A DNA stretch of 64,000 bases from an uncultured Colwellia sp. (GTDB taxonomy: Bacteria > Pseudomonadota > Gammaproteobacteria > Enterobacterales > Alteromonadaceae): positions 31,884-95,883 of the forward strand of contig CAJXYE010000011.1 in the NCBI GenBank assembly GCA_913063325.1. The letters run 5' to 3'. The notes beneath the pieces are model-generated. The model did not search any database. It was not told the origin of the DNA and saw only the letters and a program-made list of their open reading frames with translations. The translations under genes and the position numbers were made by a program. Positions within the stretch are counted from its first letter, which is position 1, and each line of letters opens with the position of its first letter. Of this stretch, positions 9,247 to 17,363 are shown one piece after another.

Positions 9247-9900
9247 TTACTTAGCTAAAGCGGCTAATTCTAAGGTAACGTGATCTATACCCTGCTTAGT
9301 TATTTTTTTATTTAACTCAGCTTGTTTAGTGCTTAATAACGAGATGCCTTCTACCGTAATATCAAATGCTTTCCATTGTTTTGTTTTTTTATTCTGTCTC
9401 ATTTGAAAAACAATATTAATCGTAGGAGCGCCTTGTTCAATAATTTTAGTTTTAATACCAATAATTCTTTTACCCTTAGTTGGTTTTTCTGATTCAAAAA
9501 CAACTTCTTGATTCTTATATTTAGATAAAGCAATAGAGTAGGTTCTTACTAAATAATGGCGCATGGCTTCAACAAATTCAGCACGTTGCTCTTTTGATAT
9601 TTTCTTTAAATGTTTACCTAAAATACGGTATGAAGCATAACGATAATCTACTGATGGCATTAATTCTTCTTCAACAATATCGCGAATTAAATGTGGAAAC
9701 TTAGCAATTGCTTGTTGATTTGCAGATAGTCGTGAAAACAAGTTAGTACCTGCCGTTTTTAATACCACATAAGGTGAGGTGGCCTCTGATGTAGAGTCTG
9801 AACTAGCCGTCTGTGATGTAGAATAAGGTGTTGCTGATACAACAGAAAGCGTCGATATTAAAACCAAGGTTAATATAGTTTTTGCTACGAATACTCGCAT
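9247..9900 (-). CDS. MlaC/Ttg2D-like periplasmic phospholipid-binding protein
   Basis: 217 residues with a signal peptide (about 1-23, ending SVVSA), a Ser/Thr-rich linker and an MlaC-type body: NLFSRLSANQ, FPHLIRDIVEEELMPSVDYRYASYRILG, and EQRAEFVEAMRHYLVRTYSIAL. MlaC ferries phospholipids between outer-membrane MlaA and the MlaFEDB transporter. Here no other mla gene is nearby, so this is a solitary paralogue. Its partner looks to be the membrane protein at 8536-9174, 72 bases downstream. Two TetR-type palindromes lie 52 and 92 bases upstream of the ATG, pointing to control by the TetR protein at 10120-10704. Confidence 0.8.
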   Translation of the reverse strand: MRVFVAKTILTLVLISTLSVVSATPYSTSQTASSDSTSEATSPYVVLKTAGTNLFSRLSANQQAIAKFPHLIRDIVEEELMPSVDYRYASYRILGKHLKKISKEQRAEFVEAMRHYLVRTYSIALSKYKNQEVVFESEKPTKGKRIIGIKTKIIEQGAPTINIVFQMRQNKKTKQWKAFDITVEGISLLSTKQAELNKKITKQGIDHVTLELAALAK

Positions 9901-9951
9901 GCTAGGGATCCTTAAAGAGTAAAATGGTATTGCGAATTATGCTCAAGGCAT

Positions 9952-9965
9952 ACCGACCAAGCGGT
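9952..9965. promoter_or_regulatory. TetR-type operator, site 1
   Basis: ACCGACCAAGCGGT, an imperfect palindrome of the same pattern as sites 9992-10005 and 10756-10769. It sits 52 bases before the MlaC-like start. Confidence 0.55.
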
Positions 9966-9991
9966 ATGCCTTTCAATAACCAGAGAATAGC

Positions 9992-10005
9992 ACCGACCGC
10001 TCGGT
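9992..10005. promoter_or_regulatory. TetR-type operator, site 2
   Basis: ACCGACCGCTCGGT, with arms ACCGA/TCGGT. It is exactly 40 bases from site 1, close to four helical turns, so two repressor dimers could bind on one face. Confidence 0.6.
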
Positions 10006-10119
10006 TTGTGAAATAGATCCTAAAGAATAAAAAAGTTTACAAAAGTGTAAATAGGAATAAGCGTTTTAAAATAAAGCGGGGATAATTGAAGACTATATTA
10101 ACAAAAAATAAATCAGCGT

Positions 10120-10704
10120 TTACTTTTTTAAAGCTCTAATATAAAGACATAACTCAGCGATTACTTGTTGAAATAATGCCTTATTACGAGAGCTTTTACT
10201 TAGGCTAGTAGCACCATTTAACGCAGCAACAATAAAATAACCTACTTGGCTAAATGCTAACTCTGCACGCAAGTTTTCACTGACTTTTTCAAGCGCTTCA
10301 ACAATCAACTGATTTAATTGTTCTTGCATAGATAAAATACGTAACCGAAAACCTTCATCAACATTTGCCATTTCTTCACACAGGTTATTAAGCGGACAAC
10401 CACAAACAACTTCGCTGCATGACATTTCTTCTGTCATTGTTGTTAAAAAGTCACATAAACCTTCAATAGGGTCTTCAACCGACAAAGGCGACTGCCACAC
10501 ACCTAAAAACATTGGAGTATAAACTTCTTCAAATACGGCGTATCCCAGCTCCATTTTACTGGTGAAGTGATGATAAAGCGCACCTTTGGATATTTCACAG
10601 CGGTTGAGAATAACTGACAAACTAGTCGCTTTATAACCATGTTGATGAATTTCATCGGCTGCTACGGATAAAATATTTTGGCGGGTTTGCTCTGCATCAC
10701 TCAT
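10120..10704 (-). CDS. TetR/AcrR family transcriptional repressor
   Basis: 194 residues from the ATG at 10704; an in-frame TTG at 10716 adds only MSST. The N-terminal helix-turn-helix is typical: ILSVAADEIHQHGYKATSLSVILNRCEISKGALYHHFTSK, with GALYHHF as the recognition-helix signature. The C-terminal ligand domain carries an unusual cysteine cluster (SCSEVVCGCPLNNLCEE, about residues 94-110) also known in other TetR members with that CGCPLNNL block. An operator-like palindrome 52 bases upstream of its own start matches two sites before the MlaC-like operon. Autoregulation plus repression of that operon is therefore likely. Confidence 0.85.
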   Translation of the reverse strand: MSDAEQTRQNILSVAADEIHQHGYKATSLSVILNRCEISKGALYHHFTSKMELGYAVFEEVYTPMFLGVWQSPLSVEDPIEGLCDFLTTMTEEMSCSEVVCGCPLNNLCEEMANVDEGFRLRILSMQEQLNQLIVEALEKVSENLRAELAFSQVGYFIVAALNGATSLSKSSRNKALFQQVIAELCLYIRALKK

Positions 10705-10715
10705 GGTACTACTCA

Positions 10716-10754
10716 ATTATTTAATTAATTAAACGGTTTAATCAATTAAATAAT
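10716..10754. promoter_or_regulatory. 39-bp near-perfect palindrome in tetR promoter
   Basis: Two 19-base arms (10716-10734 and 10736-10754) are reverse complements with a single mismatch around a central G. It is very AT-rich with a central AAACGGTTT, immediately upstream of the TetR gene and abutting the operator at 10756. It could be a second regulator site or an AT-rich cruciform. Confidence 0.5.
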
Positions 10755-10755
10755 A

Positions 10756-10769
10756 ACCAACCGCTCGGT
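10756..10769. promoter_or_regulatory. TetR-type operator, site 3 (autoregulatory)
   Basis: ACCAACCGCTCGGT, differing from site 2 at one position (ACCAA for ACCGA), 52 bases before the TetR start. Confidence 0.6.
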
Positions 10770-10834
10770 ATGTTGCAAGCTTAGCCTCAATACTCAGCCT
10801 TCAAATTTAATAAATACAACAGCTATTAAGGGGT

Positions 10835-11100
10835 TATACCCGTTCCGCCTGAAGATGCAGCTTCAGAGTTAAGCTAGGAAATCAGATCAAGGCGCATTAC
10901 GAAACTAATGGTCACTCCCTTAGTAAGTAGTGCAACGCTGAACTGGTTTTCTAGCTTAGCTCCCTACGGGCAAGCCGAGAAAGGGCCATCTCCAGCGTTA
11001 TTGATTTTGAGAAGGGAATAACCATTCTCTTCAACCAATGCCTTGTAGTTAACCCTTTCTCGACTTGCTAAAATCTGCATCTTCAAGTGGAGCGGGTATA
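10835..11100. repeat. Family B inverted-repeat element, copy 1
   Basis: 266 bp bounded by 26-base terminal inverted repeats, left beginning TATACCCGTTCCGCCTGAAG and right ending CTTCAAGTGGAGCGGGTATA, with few mismatches. It contains the 52-base core module (10993-11044, minus orientation) that also appears in family A. There is no coding potential. It lies between the TetR gene and the MipA/OmpV promoter. Confidence 0.7.
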
Positions 11101-11257
11101 TATGCTACTTGAAAATTAAAAGATAATAGGGTTCAATAGCCCCACTTTATCGATAACATATTAATAGATAGAATAAAATTAGATAACCATTGTTCACATT
11201 GTGACCATACTAAAATAGAAAATATATCTACTGTCGTTAGCTTTTATTTCAATCACT

Positions 11258-11290
11258 ACATTTTGTTACAGGTGATGGATCTTGTTACGT
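11258..11290 (+). promoter_or_regulatory. Shared 33-bp promoter element, copy 1 (direct TTGTTAC repeats)
   Basis: Two direct TTGTTAC half-sites (11263-11269 and 11282-11288, 19 bases apart) within a 33-base block that recurs with one mismatch at 14826-14858. It lies 60 bases before the MipA/OmpV start. Direct half-sites suit an OmpR-class regulator such as the one encoded in this operon. Confidence 0.6.
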
Positions 11291-11349
11291 AAATATCCTT
11301 TTAGGCCCTACATAATGTATGCAGATTTCAACAACGCAGATAAAAACAA

Positions 11350-12210
11350 ATGAATAACACCAAATTAAACAAGTCACTGATTCCACACCTTTCCCTTGCT
11401 ACTATCATCTTTGCCAGCACTCCCTTTTCTAGTGATATTTTTGCTAGCGATATTAGCCAAAACCTCAGAAATAATACCGAGCAAGTCAGTGATTCAGAGG
11501 ATTACCTTGAAATAGGGTTAATGACTAGAATACGCGATACACAAACTTTTAAAAGCTCTAACGGTAAAGGTAGTTATACCAGTACGGGCCTGTTTATTAA
11601 TGGCAGTTATACCTGGAATAATTTATTTATTGAAAACTATAGTGAAAGTGGTCATGGACTGGTCGTGGGTTATAACGCTTTTACTAATGATAATTGGTCG
11701 TTAGATTTGATGGCTACCTCGGGTTGGCTCAAAGTTAACTTTGAAAACGACGGTCGATATTCTCCTGATAAAGATGAGTTGATGGTGGGTGGTCGATTGT
11801 CTGGCTATGTGGGTAATAATATAGTGCAATTTTCCATTAACCAAGATGTCACTGGAGATCACAATGGTACAACTGCTTCAGCTTTAATCGGGCGAAATTG
11901 GCAATTAAGAAACTGGAATTTTCATGGAATTATCGGCGTTGAATATGTTTCAGCTAAGCTCAATGACTATTATGTCGGCGTATCAGACGAGAGTGCAGCC
12001 CGTTGGGATAACTTAGATGCCTATAAAGCAGATGAGAGTGTCAGTTTTAGTACCGAATTAGGAGTTACTTATCCTATTTCAGAAGACTGGGTCTTCAGGG
12101 CTACTGGCAGGGCACTTACCTTACCGGATGCTATTACCGACAGTCCTCGCAGTCGTAGCAAAAAGTCAGTAGCAACATCATTTCATACCAGCATTAGTTA
12201 TGTATTTTAA
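11350..12210 (+). CDS. MipA/OmpV family outer-membrane protein
   Basis: 286 residues, with a signal peptide ending near residue 33 (SDIFA), then about twelve amphipathic strands and a C-terminal aromatic (SISYVF) typical of outer-membrane barrels. The SYTWNNLFIEN-like first strands and overall length fit MipA/OmpV. It heads an operon with a DUF3019 protein, an OmpR-class regulator and a kinase. From memory, Vibrio ompV lies beside the carRS (vprAB) two-component genes, so this arrangement may be a conserved envelope-stress module. A shared 33-bp promoter element is upstream. Confidence 0.7.
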   Translation: MNNTKLNKSLIPHLSLATIIFASTPFSSDIFASDISQNLRNNTEQVSDSEDYLEIGLMTRIRDTQTFKSSNGKGSYTSTGLFINGSYTWNNLFIENYSESGHGLVVGYNAFTNDNWSLDLMATSGWLKVNFENDGRYSPDKDELMVGGRLSGYVGNNIVQFSINQDVTGDHNGTTASALIGRNWQLRNWNFHGIIGVEYVSAKLNDYYVGVSDESAARWDNLDAYKADESVSFSTELGVTYPISEDWVFRATGRALTLPDAITDSPRSRSKKSVATSFHTSISYVF

Positions 12211-12223
12211 GGGAAATATAAAG

Positions 12224-12700
12224 ATGACTCTTCTTAAATATACAAACAAAGCACAGGTAAATGCCAATAAAGCTTTTAACTTGTATACAGTAGTTTTCCT
12301 GCTCATTGGCTACTGCCTTATCTCATTTTCTGCGAATGCAGAGACCACACAAGGTATTACCTCGTTAAGTAATACCGAGCAATTGACGCAACTGAAAGTA
12401 ACACCGAAACCTTGTGTTGCTCTTCGTAAGGGACAGAAATGTTACCTTGAGGTGACTTTTAGTTGGCAACATCCAGAAATAAGCAATTATTGTTTGGTTA
12501 ATTCAACAACCAATAAAACAATCAAGTGTTGGCGACAGCAGACCAAAGGCCAGTACAGTTTTGATTTTCAATCAAGATTAAGTAATGACTTTGCGCTACG
12601 TAAACAGGAATCATCTGTAGATATAGCCCGAACAACAATACCTGTGGCCTGGGTATACAAATCATCAAAACGGGCAAAATCAACTTGGAGACTCTTTTGA
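12224..12700 (+). CDS. DUF3019 family protein
   Basis: 158 residues from ATG 12224, behind AAGGGAA; an ATG at 12200 overlaps the end of the previous gene and has no better ribosome site. There is an N-terminal membrane/signal segment (about 19-40), then the DUF3019 pattern: LKVTPKPCVALRKGQKCYLEV, a Cys pair in YCLVNSTTNKTIKCW, and VAWVYKSSKRAKSTWRLF at the end. Four cysteines suggest two disulfides in the periplasm. Function is unknown. Its place between MipA/OmpV and a two-component pair suggests an accessory of that sensor, which is inference. Confidence 0.75.
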   Translation: MTLLKYTNKAQVNANKAFNLYTVVFLLIGYCLISFSANAETTQGITSLSNTEQLTQLKVTPKPCVALRKGQKCYLEVTFSWQHPEISNYCLVNSTTNKTIKCWRQQTKGQYSFDFQSRLSNDFALRKQESSVDIARTTIPVAWVYKSSKRAKSTWRLF

Positions 12701-12740
12701 TTGAAATTACTCTGATCAAACCAATTTTGAGGAACAAACT

Positions 12741-13484
12741 TTGACCGAAAGCACTTTACTACAATCAATGACTGGCAAGCATATTATGTTAGTAGAGGAC
12801 GATATGTCGCTAGCAGAATGGTTTAGCGACTATCTTAGCGAACAAGGTTACTTGGTAACGCTGGCTACCCGAGGAGATATAGCCATCGAGTTGATTGAAT
12901 CTGATCAGCCTGACTTAGTGATATTAGATATCATGTTACCAGTAAAGGATGGGTTTGAAGTCTGTCAGGCCATTCGACCCTTCTATCATGGTCCCATTTT
13001 AATGATGACGGCTCGTGATCATGAAACTGACGAAATATTAGGACTAGAGTTAGGCGCTGATGACTATGTCGTTAAACCGGTCAAACCAAGGGTATTACTA
13101 TCACGAATCAAAGCACTTTTTCGTCGAGCGACTCCGCAAGAAGTGGTACCCGTCGTAGTAGAAATCGATCCGAATAAAAGAACTTTTGGTCAGCTCTCCA
13201 TCGATGCCAATTCTAGAACAACTACTTTGGCAGGCGCGAAAGTAGCCATTTCTTCAAACGAATTTGATGTACTGTGGCAACTCGCTCTATCAGCAGATAC
13301 ACTTGTTAGTCGCAAAGAACTAGTGATTCAACGCAGAGGTATTGATTACGATGGCTTTGATCGTTCGATTGATATTCTTATTTCAAGAATACGAAAAAAA
13401 TTAGCCGACGATGCTAGTAACCCCTATCGAATAAAAACCGTCTGGGGTAAAGGTTATTTATTTGTTAAAGGTGCTTGGGAGTAA
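12741..13484 (+). CDS. OmpR/PhoB-class response regulator
   Basis: 247 residues. The start is a TTG at 12741, supported by GAGGA seven bases upstream; the next ATG (12768) has no such site. The receiver domain carries acidic E19-D20-D21, phospho-acceptor D63 in VILDIMLP and K112 in YVVKPVKP. A winged-helix output domain follows (SSNEFDVLWQLA, RGIDYDGFDRSIDILISRIRKKL, VWGKGYLF). It is the third gene of the MipA/OmpV operon, with the kinase immediately downstream. The repeated 33-bp promoter elements on both sides are its obvious candidate targets. Confidence 0.9.
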   Translation: MTESTLLQSMTGKHIMLVEDDMSLAEWFSDYLSEQGYLVTLATRGDIAIELIESDQPDLVILDIMLPVKDGFEVCQAIRPFYHGPILMMTARDHETDEILGLELGADDYVVKPVKPRVLLSRIKALFRRATPQEVVPVVVEIDPNKRTFGQLSIDANSRTTTLAGAKVAISSNEFDVLWQLALSADTLVSRKELVIQRRGIDYDGFDRSIDILISRIRKKLADDASNPYRIKTVWGKGYLFVKGAWE

Positions 13485-13504
13485 CTTATGCCTTGGAATA
13501 TACC

Positions 13505-14779
13505 ATGCCAAAACTAACCTTATCGCTATTGTTGGTTATATTAGTGGCCGTTATAGGTATGGGCGGAGTATTAGATAACTTATTTAGCCAATATCAAAGC
13601 CAATCAAGCAACCAGTCCGATGAATTATCACCCTATCGCCAATTAGGGACATCTTTGGCGTTAACGTTGAACAAACAACAAAAACCTGAGCAATTCATTG
13701 CTAATTGGCAACAAAAAGATGAGCTTACAGTTACGCTAGTTCACCTCGATGATTTCTTTTTACCGGATTCATTAAAACAATCCTTTTACGCTGGAAAACC
13801 GCTGGTATTTGAGACTGACAACAACATATCGATGCACTTTATTGTGCCTTCACAGCAAAAAGTACTGATCTTTGTTATTCCTCTCGTTGTTAAAGAAACG
13901 AGCAATAGTGCATTTCAGCTGCTATTAACGGCTTTGTTTTATCTTGGTATTTTACTGGTGGTACTTATTTGGCTGTACCCTTTAATAAAACAACTCAGTA
14001 AGTTAAGGCAAACCACCAAAGCTTTTGGAGAAGGACAGTTTCAACAACGAATTAATATCAATTCAACGTCCTATATTTCCGACATTGAAAGTGAATTTAA
14101 CCACATGGCTGAGCGCATAGAAACACTGATCAGTGATAACAAGCTGCTAAGTGATGCCGTTGCACACGATTTACGGACGCCCTTGGCAAGATTACGCTTT
14201 GGCATTGAGATGTTACAGGAAACCGAAAAGCCAGAAACTAGACAAAAGTACCAAAATCATCTGTCTCGTGATATTGAAGAAATGGAACGATTAGTCAGTG
14301 TATTACTTAATTATGCGCGCATAGAACAATCTATGATGGCAGTCGAGCAACAAAGTATTGACCTTAACGAGCTGATTGGACAATGTGTGGGGGCAGTAGC
14401 TGACGACGATAAGATCATTAACTGGCATGCACAAGGCACGGCAATGGTTAACGGTGATGCAAATTACTTGAGCATGTTAATCAATAATTTACTGGGCAAT
14501 GCCAAGCAATATGGCGATAAAGAGATTACCTTGAGGGTAGTAAAAAATGGCGCAAAGCTACAATTTATTATTAGTGATGATGGTCCTGGCATTGCTGAAG
14601 AAAAACGCAGCGAGTTATTGAAACCCTTTATGCGCGGTGAGCAAGCTCATGAAAATCCTGGTTACGGTATGGGCTTGGCTATTGTCTCAAGAATAGCTCA
14701 ATTACATGATGCCAAGCTGGTCATTTCCGACTCAGCTGAGTTGGGCGGTGCTGAATTCTGTGTGATATTTAAGCAATGA
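13505..14779 (+). CDS. Sensor histidine kinase of the MipA/OmpV operon
   Basis: 424 residues from ATG 13505; an in-frame TTG at 13475 overlaps the regulator gene but has poor ribosome-site spacing. TM1 is at about 3-22, a short periplasmic loop of about 110 residues follows, and TM2 is at about 140-162. Then come HAMP, a dimerisation/phosphotransfer box with H221 in AVAHDLRTPLARL, and a catalytic ATPase domain (N box NNLLGNAKQYG, G1 DDGPGI, G2 GYGMGLAIVSR). It should phosphorylate the regulator encoded upstream; the signal is unknown. Confidence 0.88.
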   Translation: MPKLTLSLLLVILVAVIGMGGVLDNLFSQYQSQSSNQSDELSPYRQLGTSLALTLNKQQKPEQFIANWQQKDELTVTLVHLDDFFLPDSLKQSFYAGKPLVFETDNNISMHFIVPSQQKVLIFVIPLVVKETSNSAFQLLLTALFYLGILLVVLIWLYPLIKQLSKLRQTTKAFGEGQFQQRININSTSYISDIESEFNHMAERIETLISDNKLLSDAVAHDLRTPLARLRFGIEMLQETEKPETRQKYQNHLSRDIEEMERLVSVLLNYARIEQSMMAVEQQSIDLNELIGQCVGAVADDDKIINWHAQGTAMVNGDANYLSMLINNLLGNAKQYGDKEITLRVVKNGAKLQFIISDDGPGIAEEKRSELLKPFMRGEQAHENPGYGMGLAIVSRIAQLHDAKLVISDSAELGGAEFCVIFKQ

Positions 14780-14825
14780 TATTGCCCTGCCCCAAGCTCT
14801 GAATTACACCGATAACAAAGTTTAT

Positions 14826-14858
14826 ACATTTTGTTACAGGTGATGGAACTTGTTACGT
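14826..14858 (+). promoter_or_regulatory. Shared 33-bp promoter element, copy 2
   Basis: 32 of 33 bases match 11258-11290, including both TTGTTAC half-sites (14831-14837 and 14850-14856). It lies 56 bases before the serine-hydrolase lipoprotein gene, nearly the same offset as copy 1, which suggests co-regulation. Confidence 0.6.
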
Positions 14859-14913
14859 CTTTCAACTTGGGCATTGCTTATAGTTTACTTCTTAAAACCA
14901 CTAAGGAATAAAC

Positions 14914-16071
14914 ATGCATCAGTTCTACAACTTAAAATCAACTCTCTCTTGTACCGCAATCGTTTTATTGTTAACGGCTTGTGGTGGTAGTTCAACACCT
15001 AAAGAAGTAATAGTGGTTGAGCCACCCCCGGTCGTCGCGTTAGATTATCAACAATTAATTGAAAGTAAAATTTCTGAAGATGTTCCGGGCATTATCCTAT
15101 TGGTAAATACCCCCGAACGTCAGTTTATTGGTAGCGCTGGTGTTTCAGATCGCGACGATAAAACACCGATGCAAACTACCGACGTTTTTTCTATCCAAAG
15201 TGCTGGCAAAGTGATTACTGCGCTACTGGCGGCACAATTGCACGATGAAGCGTTGTTGAATTTAGACGATACCCTTGATACCTGGTTACCACTGGAGTTG
15301 TTAGAGAAAATTCAATACAGTGAGCAAATAACATTGCGACAATTGCTTAATCATAGTAGTGGTATTGCTGACTACAATAAAAACGAAATGCTCCTACAAG
15401 ATGTACTGACTAGCCCAGAAGTTAACCGAGGAAATGTTGATTTAGTCAATTATGCACTTAATAAAACGGCCGAAGCGGTTCCCGGTGCTGGTTTTCATTA
15501 CTCTAGTACTAATTATGCCTTAGCAGGCATGATCTTAGATAGTGTATTAGGATACCATAATGCGATTGAAATACGGGCTAGAATAATAGAGCCGTTATCG
15601 TTAAATTCTACTTTTTCATTGGGATATGAAAATCATACCGATGAAATAATTCCGGGTTATAGATGGTATCAAGGTCAATATGTTAATACTGCGCCAATTA
15701 TATCCAATATTTTCTCTTCTGCTAGCCCGGTGGCGTCTACGGTAACTGATTTAGCCTTTTTTTATAAAAGCCTGATCACAGATACTGATTTTGTTAGTGA
15801 TAATATTCGTGAGTTAATGTGGGGAGCGGCTAGTTTAATCCCCGTAGAATTAAATGAAAAAGCTGGCTTGGGTATTCAGAAACTAAATGTTAATGGCACA
15901 ACTTTGTATAGTCATAATGGTAGCGGAGAGGGTTATTTAACCCAGAATATCTATATTGAAGAAACAGATACCAGCATAGTGTATTTTCTTAACTGTGGCC
16001 TTCGTGATGAGTGTGTTACTGCTTTTTATGCTATAGGAGATGCTATTTTAGCGGAGCTTAAAATCAACTAG
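14914..16071 (+). CDS. Serine hydrolase lipoprotein, class C beta-lactamase/DD-peptidase family
   Basis: 385 residues. A lipoprotein signal ends in LTAC with C23, followed by GGSS and a Pro-rich linker, so it should be membrane-anchored in the periplasm. Catalytic motifs are S96-A-G-K99, Y196-S-S (in YSSTNY) and HNG near residue 334. This family includes DD-carboxypeptidases and esterases. The promoter carries the same 33-bp element as the MipA/OmpV operon, so it probably belongs to the regulon of that two-component system, consistent with an envelope role. Confidence 0.85.
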   Translation: MHQFYNLKSTLSCTAIVLLLTACGGSSTPKEVIVVEPPPVVALDYQQLIESKISEDVPGIILLVNTPERQFIGSAGVSDRDDKTPMQTTDVFSIQSAGKVITALLAAQLHDEALLNLDDTLDTWLPLELLEKIQYSEQITLRQLLNHSSGIADYNKNEMLLQDVLTSPEVNRGNVDLVNYALNKTAEAVPGAGFHYSSTNYALAGMILDSVLGYHNAIEIRARIIEPLSLNSTFSLGYENHTDEIIPGYRWYQGQYVNTAPIISNIFSSASPVASTVTDLAFFYKSLITDTDFVSDNIRELMWGAASLIPVELNEKAGLGIQKLNVNGTTLYSHNGSGEGYLTQNIYIEETDTSIVYFLNCGLRDECVTAFYAIGDAILAELKIN

Positions 16072-16082
16072 ACTGGCATAGA

Positions 16083-16121
16083 TTATTGTAAGTTAATTAC
16101 AGCGTTATTAACTTACAATAA
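16083..16121 (+). terminator. AT-rich hairpin after serine hydrolase
   Basis: Perfect 15-bp arms (TTATTGTAAGTTAAT / ATTAACTTACAATAA) with a 9-base loop, 12 bases after the stop. It has no strong T tract, so termination is likely but not certain. Confidence 0.5.
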
Positions 16122-16187
16122 ACATTACGGACTGAGCTTCAGGTGCTCAAAGTAACAAAAAACTTTATTGCTGACTTTGAGCACATG

Positions 16188-16751
16188 CTAATGAACATCA
16201 CACTGCTCTGCCAAGTTATTATCTTTAATAAACGACGGTTTGATTAACCCTGTTTTAGCCGCCGAGCAATTATCACCATAAACTGAACAGTAACAAAGCA
16301 ATACGCCGATGCGGCCTAGGTTTTCTCTAAATTTCTTTGGCTCAAACTTAGCTTCTTGTGCAGATATTTTTAACAAGGATACTCTATCGCCAGGCGGTAA
16401 AAATTGTCCAAGACTAACACCTGAGTCTTGATAGGGAATCAGCCCCTCAGCCAACATACCTTCCTTAATAGTTATCCAGATAGTATTTTCTTTCTTCGGG
16501 TACACTAACTTGCCATCAAAGAAGGTATAGAAACCGCTAATCACTGCAGGACCCAAACCTGTGCTCTCGATGCCCATATTAAAATGATACTTGCCCATAT
16601 CGTAGTCATTAAAGGTTTCTACATGAGGTAATACGGACAAACGATTGTGCTTTCTATTTTCAATGCCTTCCCAAGTGGCAAGCAGAATTGCTGAAAAGGC
16701 TAAAGCCGCCGCCCCATGAGAACGTATAAACTTATAAAAATTACTTAACAC
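16188..16751 (-). CDS. Membrane-anchored protein of unknown function
   Basis: 187 residues, unrecognised. One N-terminal membrane segment (about 12-27, GAAALAFSAILLATWEG) follows a short basic tail, and the remainder is soluble and mostly beta-rich. It has three Cys near the end (LLCYCSVYGDNC). The segment GIESTGLGPAVISGFYTFFDG recalls small phage- or plasmid-borne hypothetical proteins with the same topology, but I cannot name a family. It is monocistronic and converges on the serine hydrolase gene. A repeat element lies just upstream of it. Confidence 0.6.
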   Translation of the reverse strand: MLSNFYKFIRSHGAAALAFSAILLATWEGIENRKHNRLSVLPHVETFNDYDMGKYHFNMGIESTGLGPAVISGFYTFFDGKLVYPKKENTIWITIKEGMLAEGLIPYQDSGVSLGQFLPPGDRVSLLKISAQEAKFEPKKFRENLGRIGVLLCYCSVYGDNCSAAKTGLIKPSFIKDNNLAEQCDVH

Positions 16752-16796
16752 TACCCTGTGACTCCAAAACTAAGAACTTGTTCATTTTGATACTTT

Positions 16797-17060
16797 TATA
16801 CCCGTTACCAATCAAGATGCAGGTTTCAGAGTGCTTGAGCAATTTCAATTCAAGGCGCTGTGATGAAACAATGGTTAAACCATTATGAATCACAGCAACG
16901 ATGAAGTGATGTTGCTCAAGCCCTTCTATGATGGGCTTAAAATGACTTTATACTGCGTTAAATAATCAAAGCATAGAATGACTATGCTTAAATTATTATC
17001 CTTGGCTAAAGTCATTTTAATTCCCACTGAAATCCTGCACTTTGAATGGTAACGGGTATA
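16797..17060. repeat. Family C inverted-repeat element
   Basis: 264 bp with terminal inverted repeats of about 30 bases (left begins TATACCCGTTACCAATCAAG, right ends TTGAATGGTAACGGGTATA). The interior has smaller hairpins. It shares TATACCCG ends with family B but not the core module. A minimal version with the two ends nearly touching is at 55532-55585. Confidence 0.65.
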
Positions 17061-17363
17061 TAACACTAGCAATTAAAGAGTGTTATCTCGCCATAACAGC
17101 ATATTGCTAGTATCAATTATTATTAGTTCGATTATTCCTAATAAGCTCAGTTAAAGCTATAGCCAATATCTAAAATATTTAAGTTAATGACTATTATGCA
17201 ATGTTATAACGCTAAGGTATGACGGTAGCAAAGCATATTACAGCTTTATGGCGCCTATAAAAGAAACACTCATTTCACTAAAGTTATTTAACTGCCTACA
17301 AATTTGTTAACATTGAGAAAATTACCTTTGTGGTATCGTCCTAGAAGTGGGCTTAGGAATAAT
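17061..17363. other. Gene-free stretch before AraC gene
   Basis: About 300 AT-rich bases between the family C element and the AraC gene. It presumably holds that gene's promoter; no motif stands out. Confidence 0.4.
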
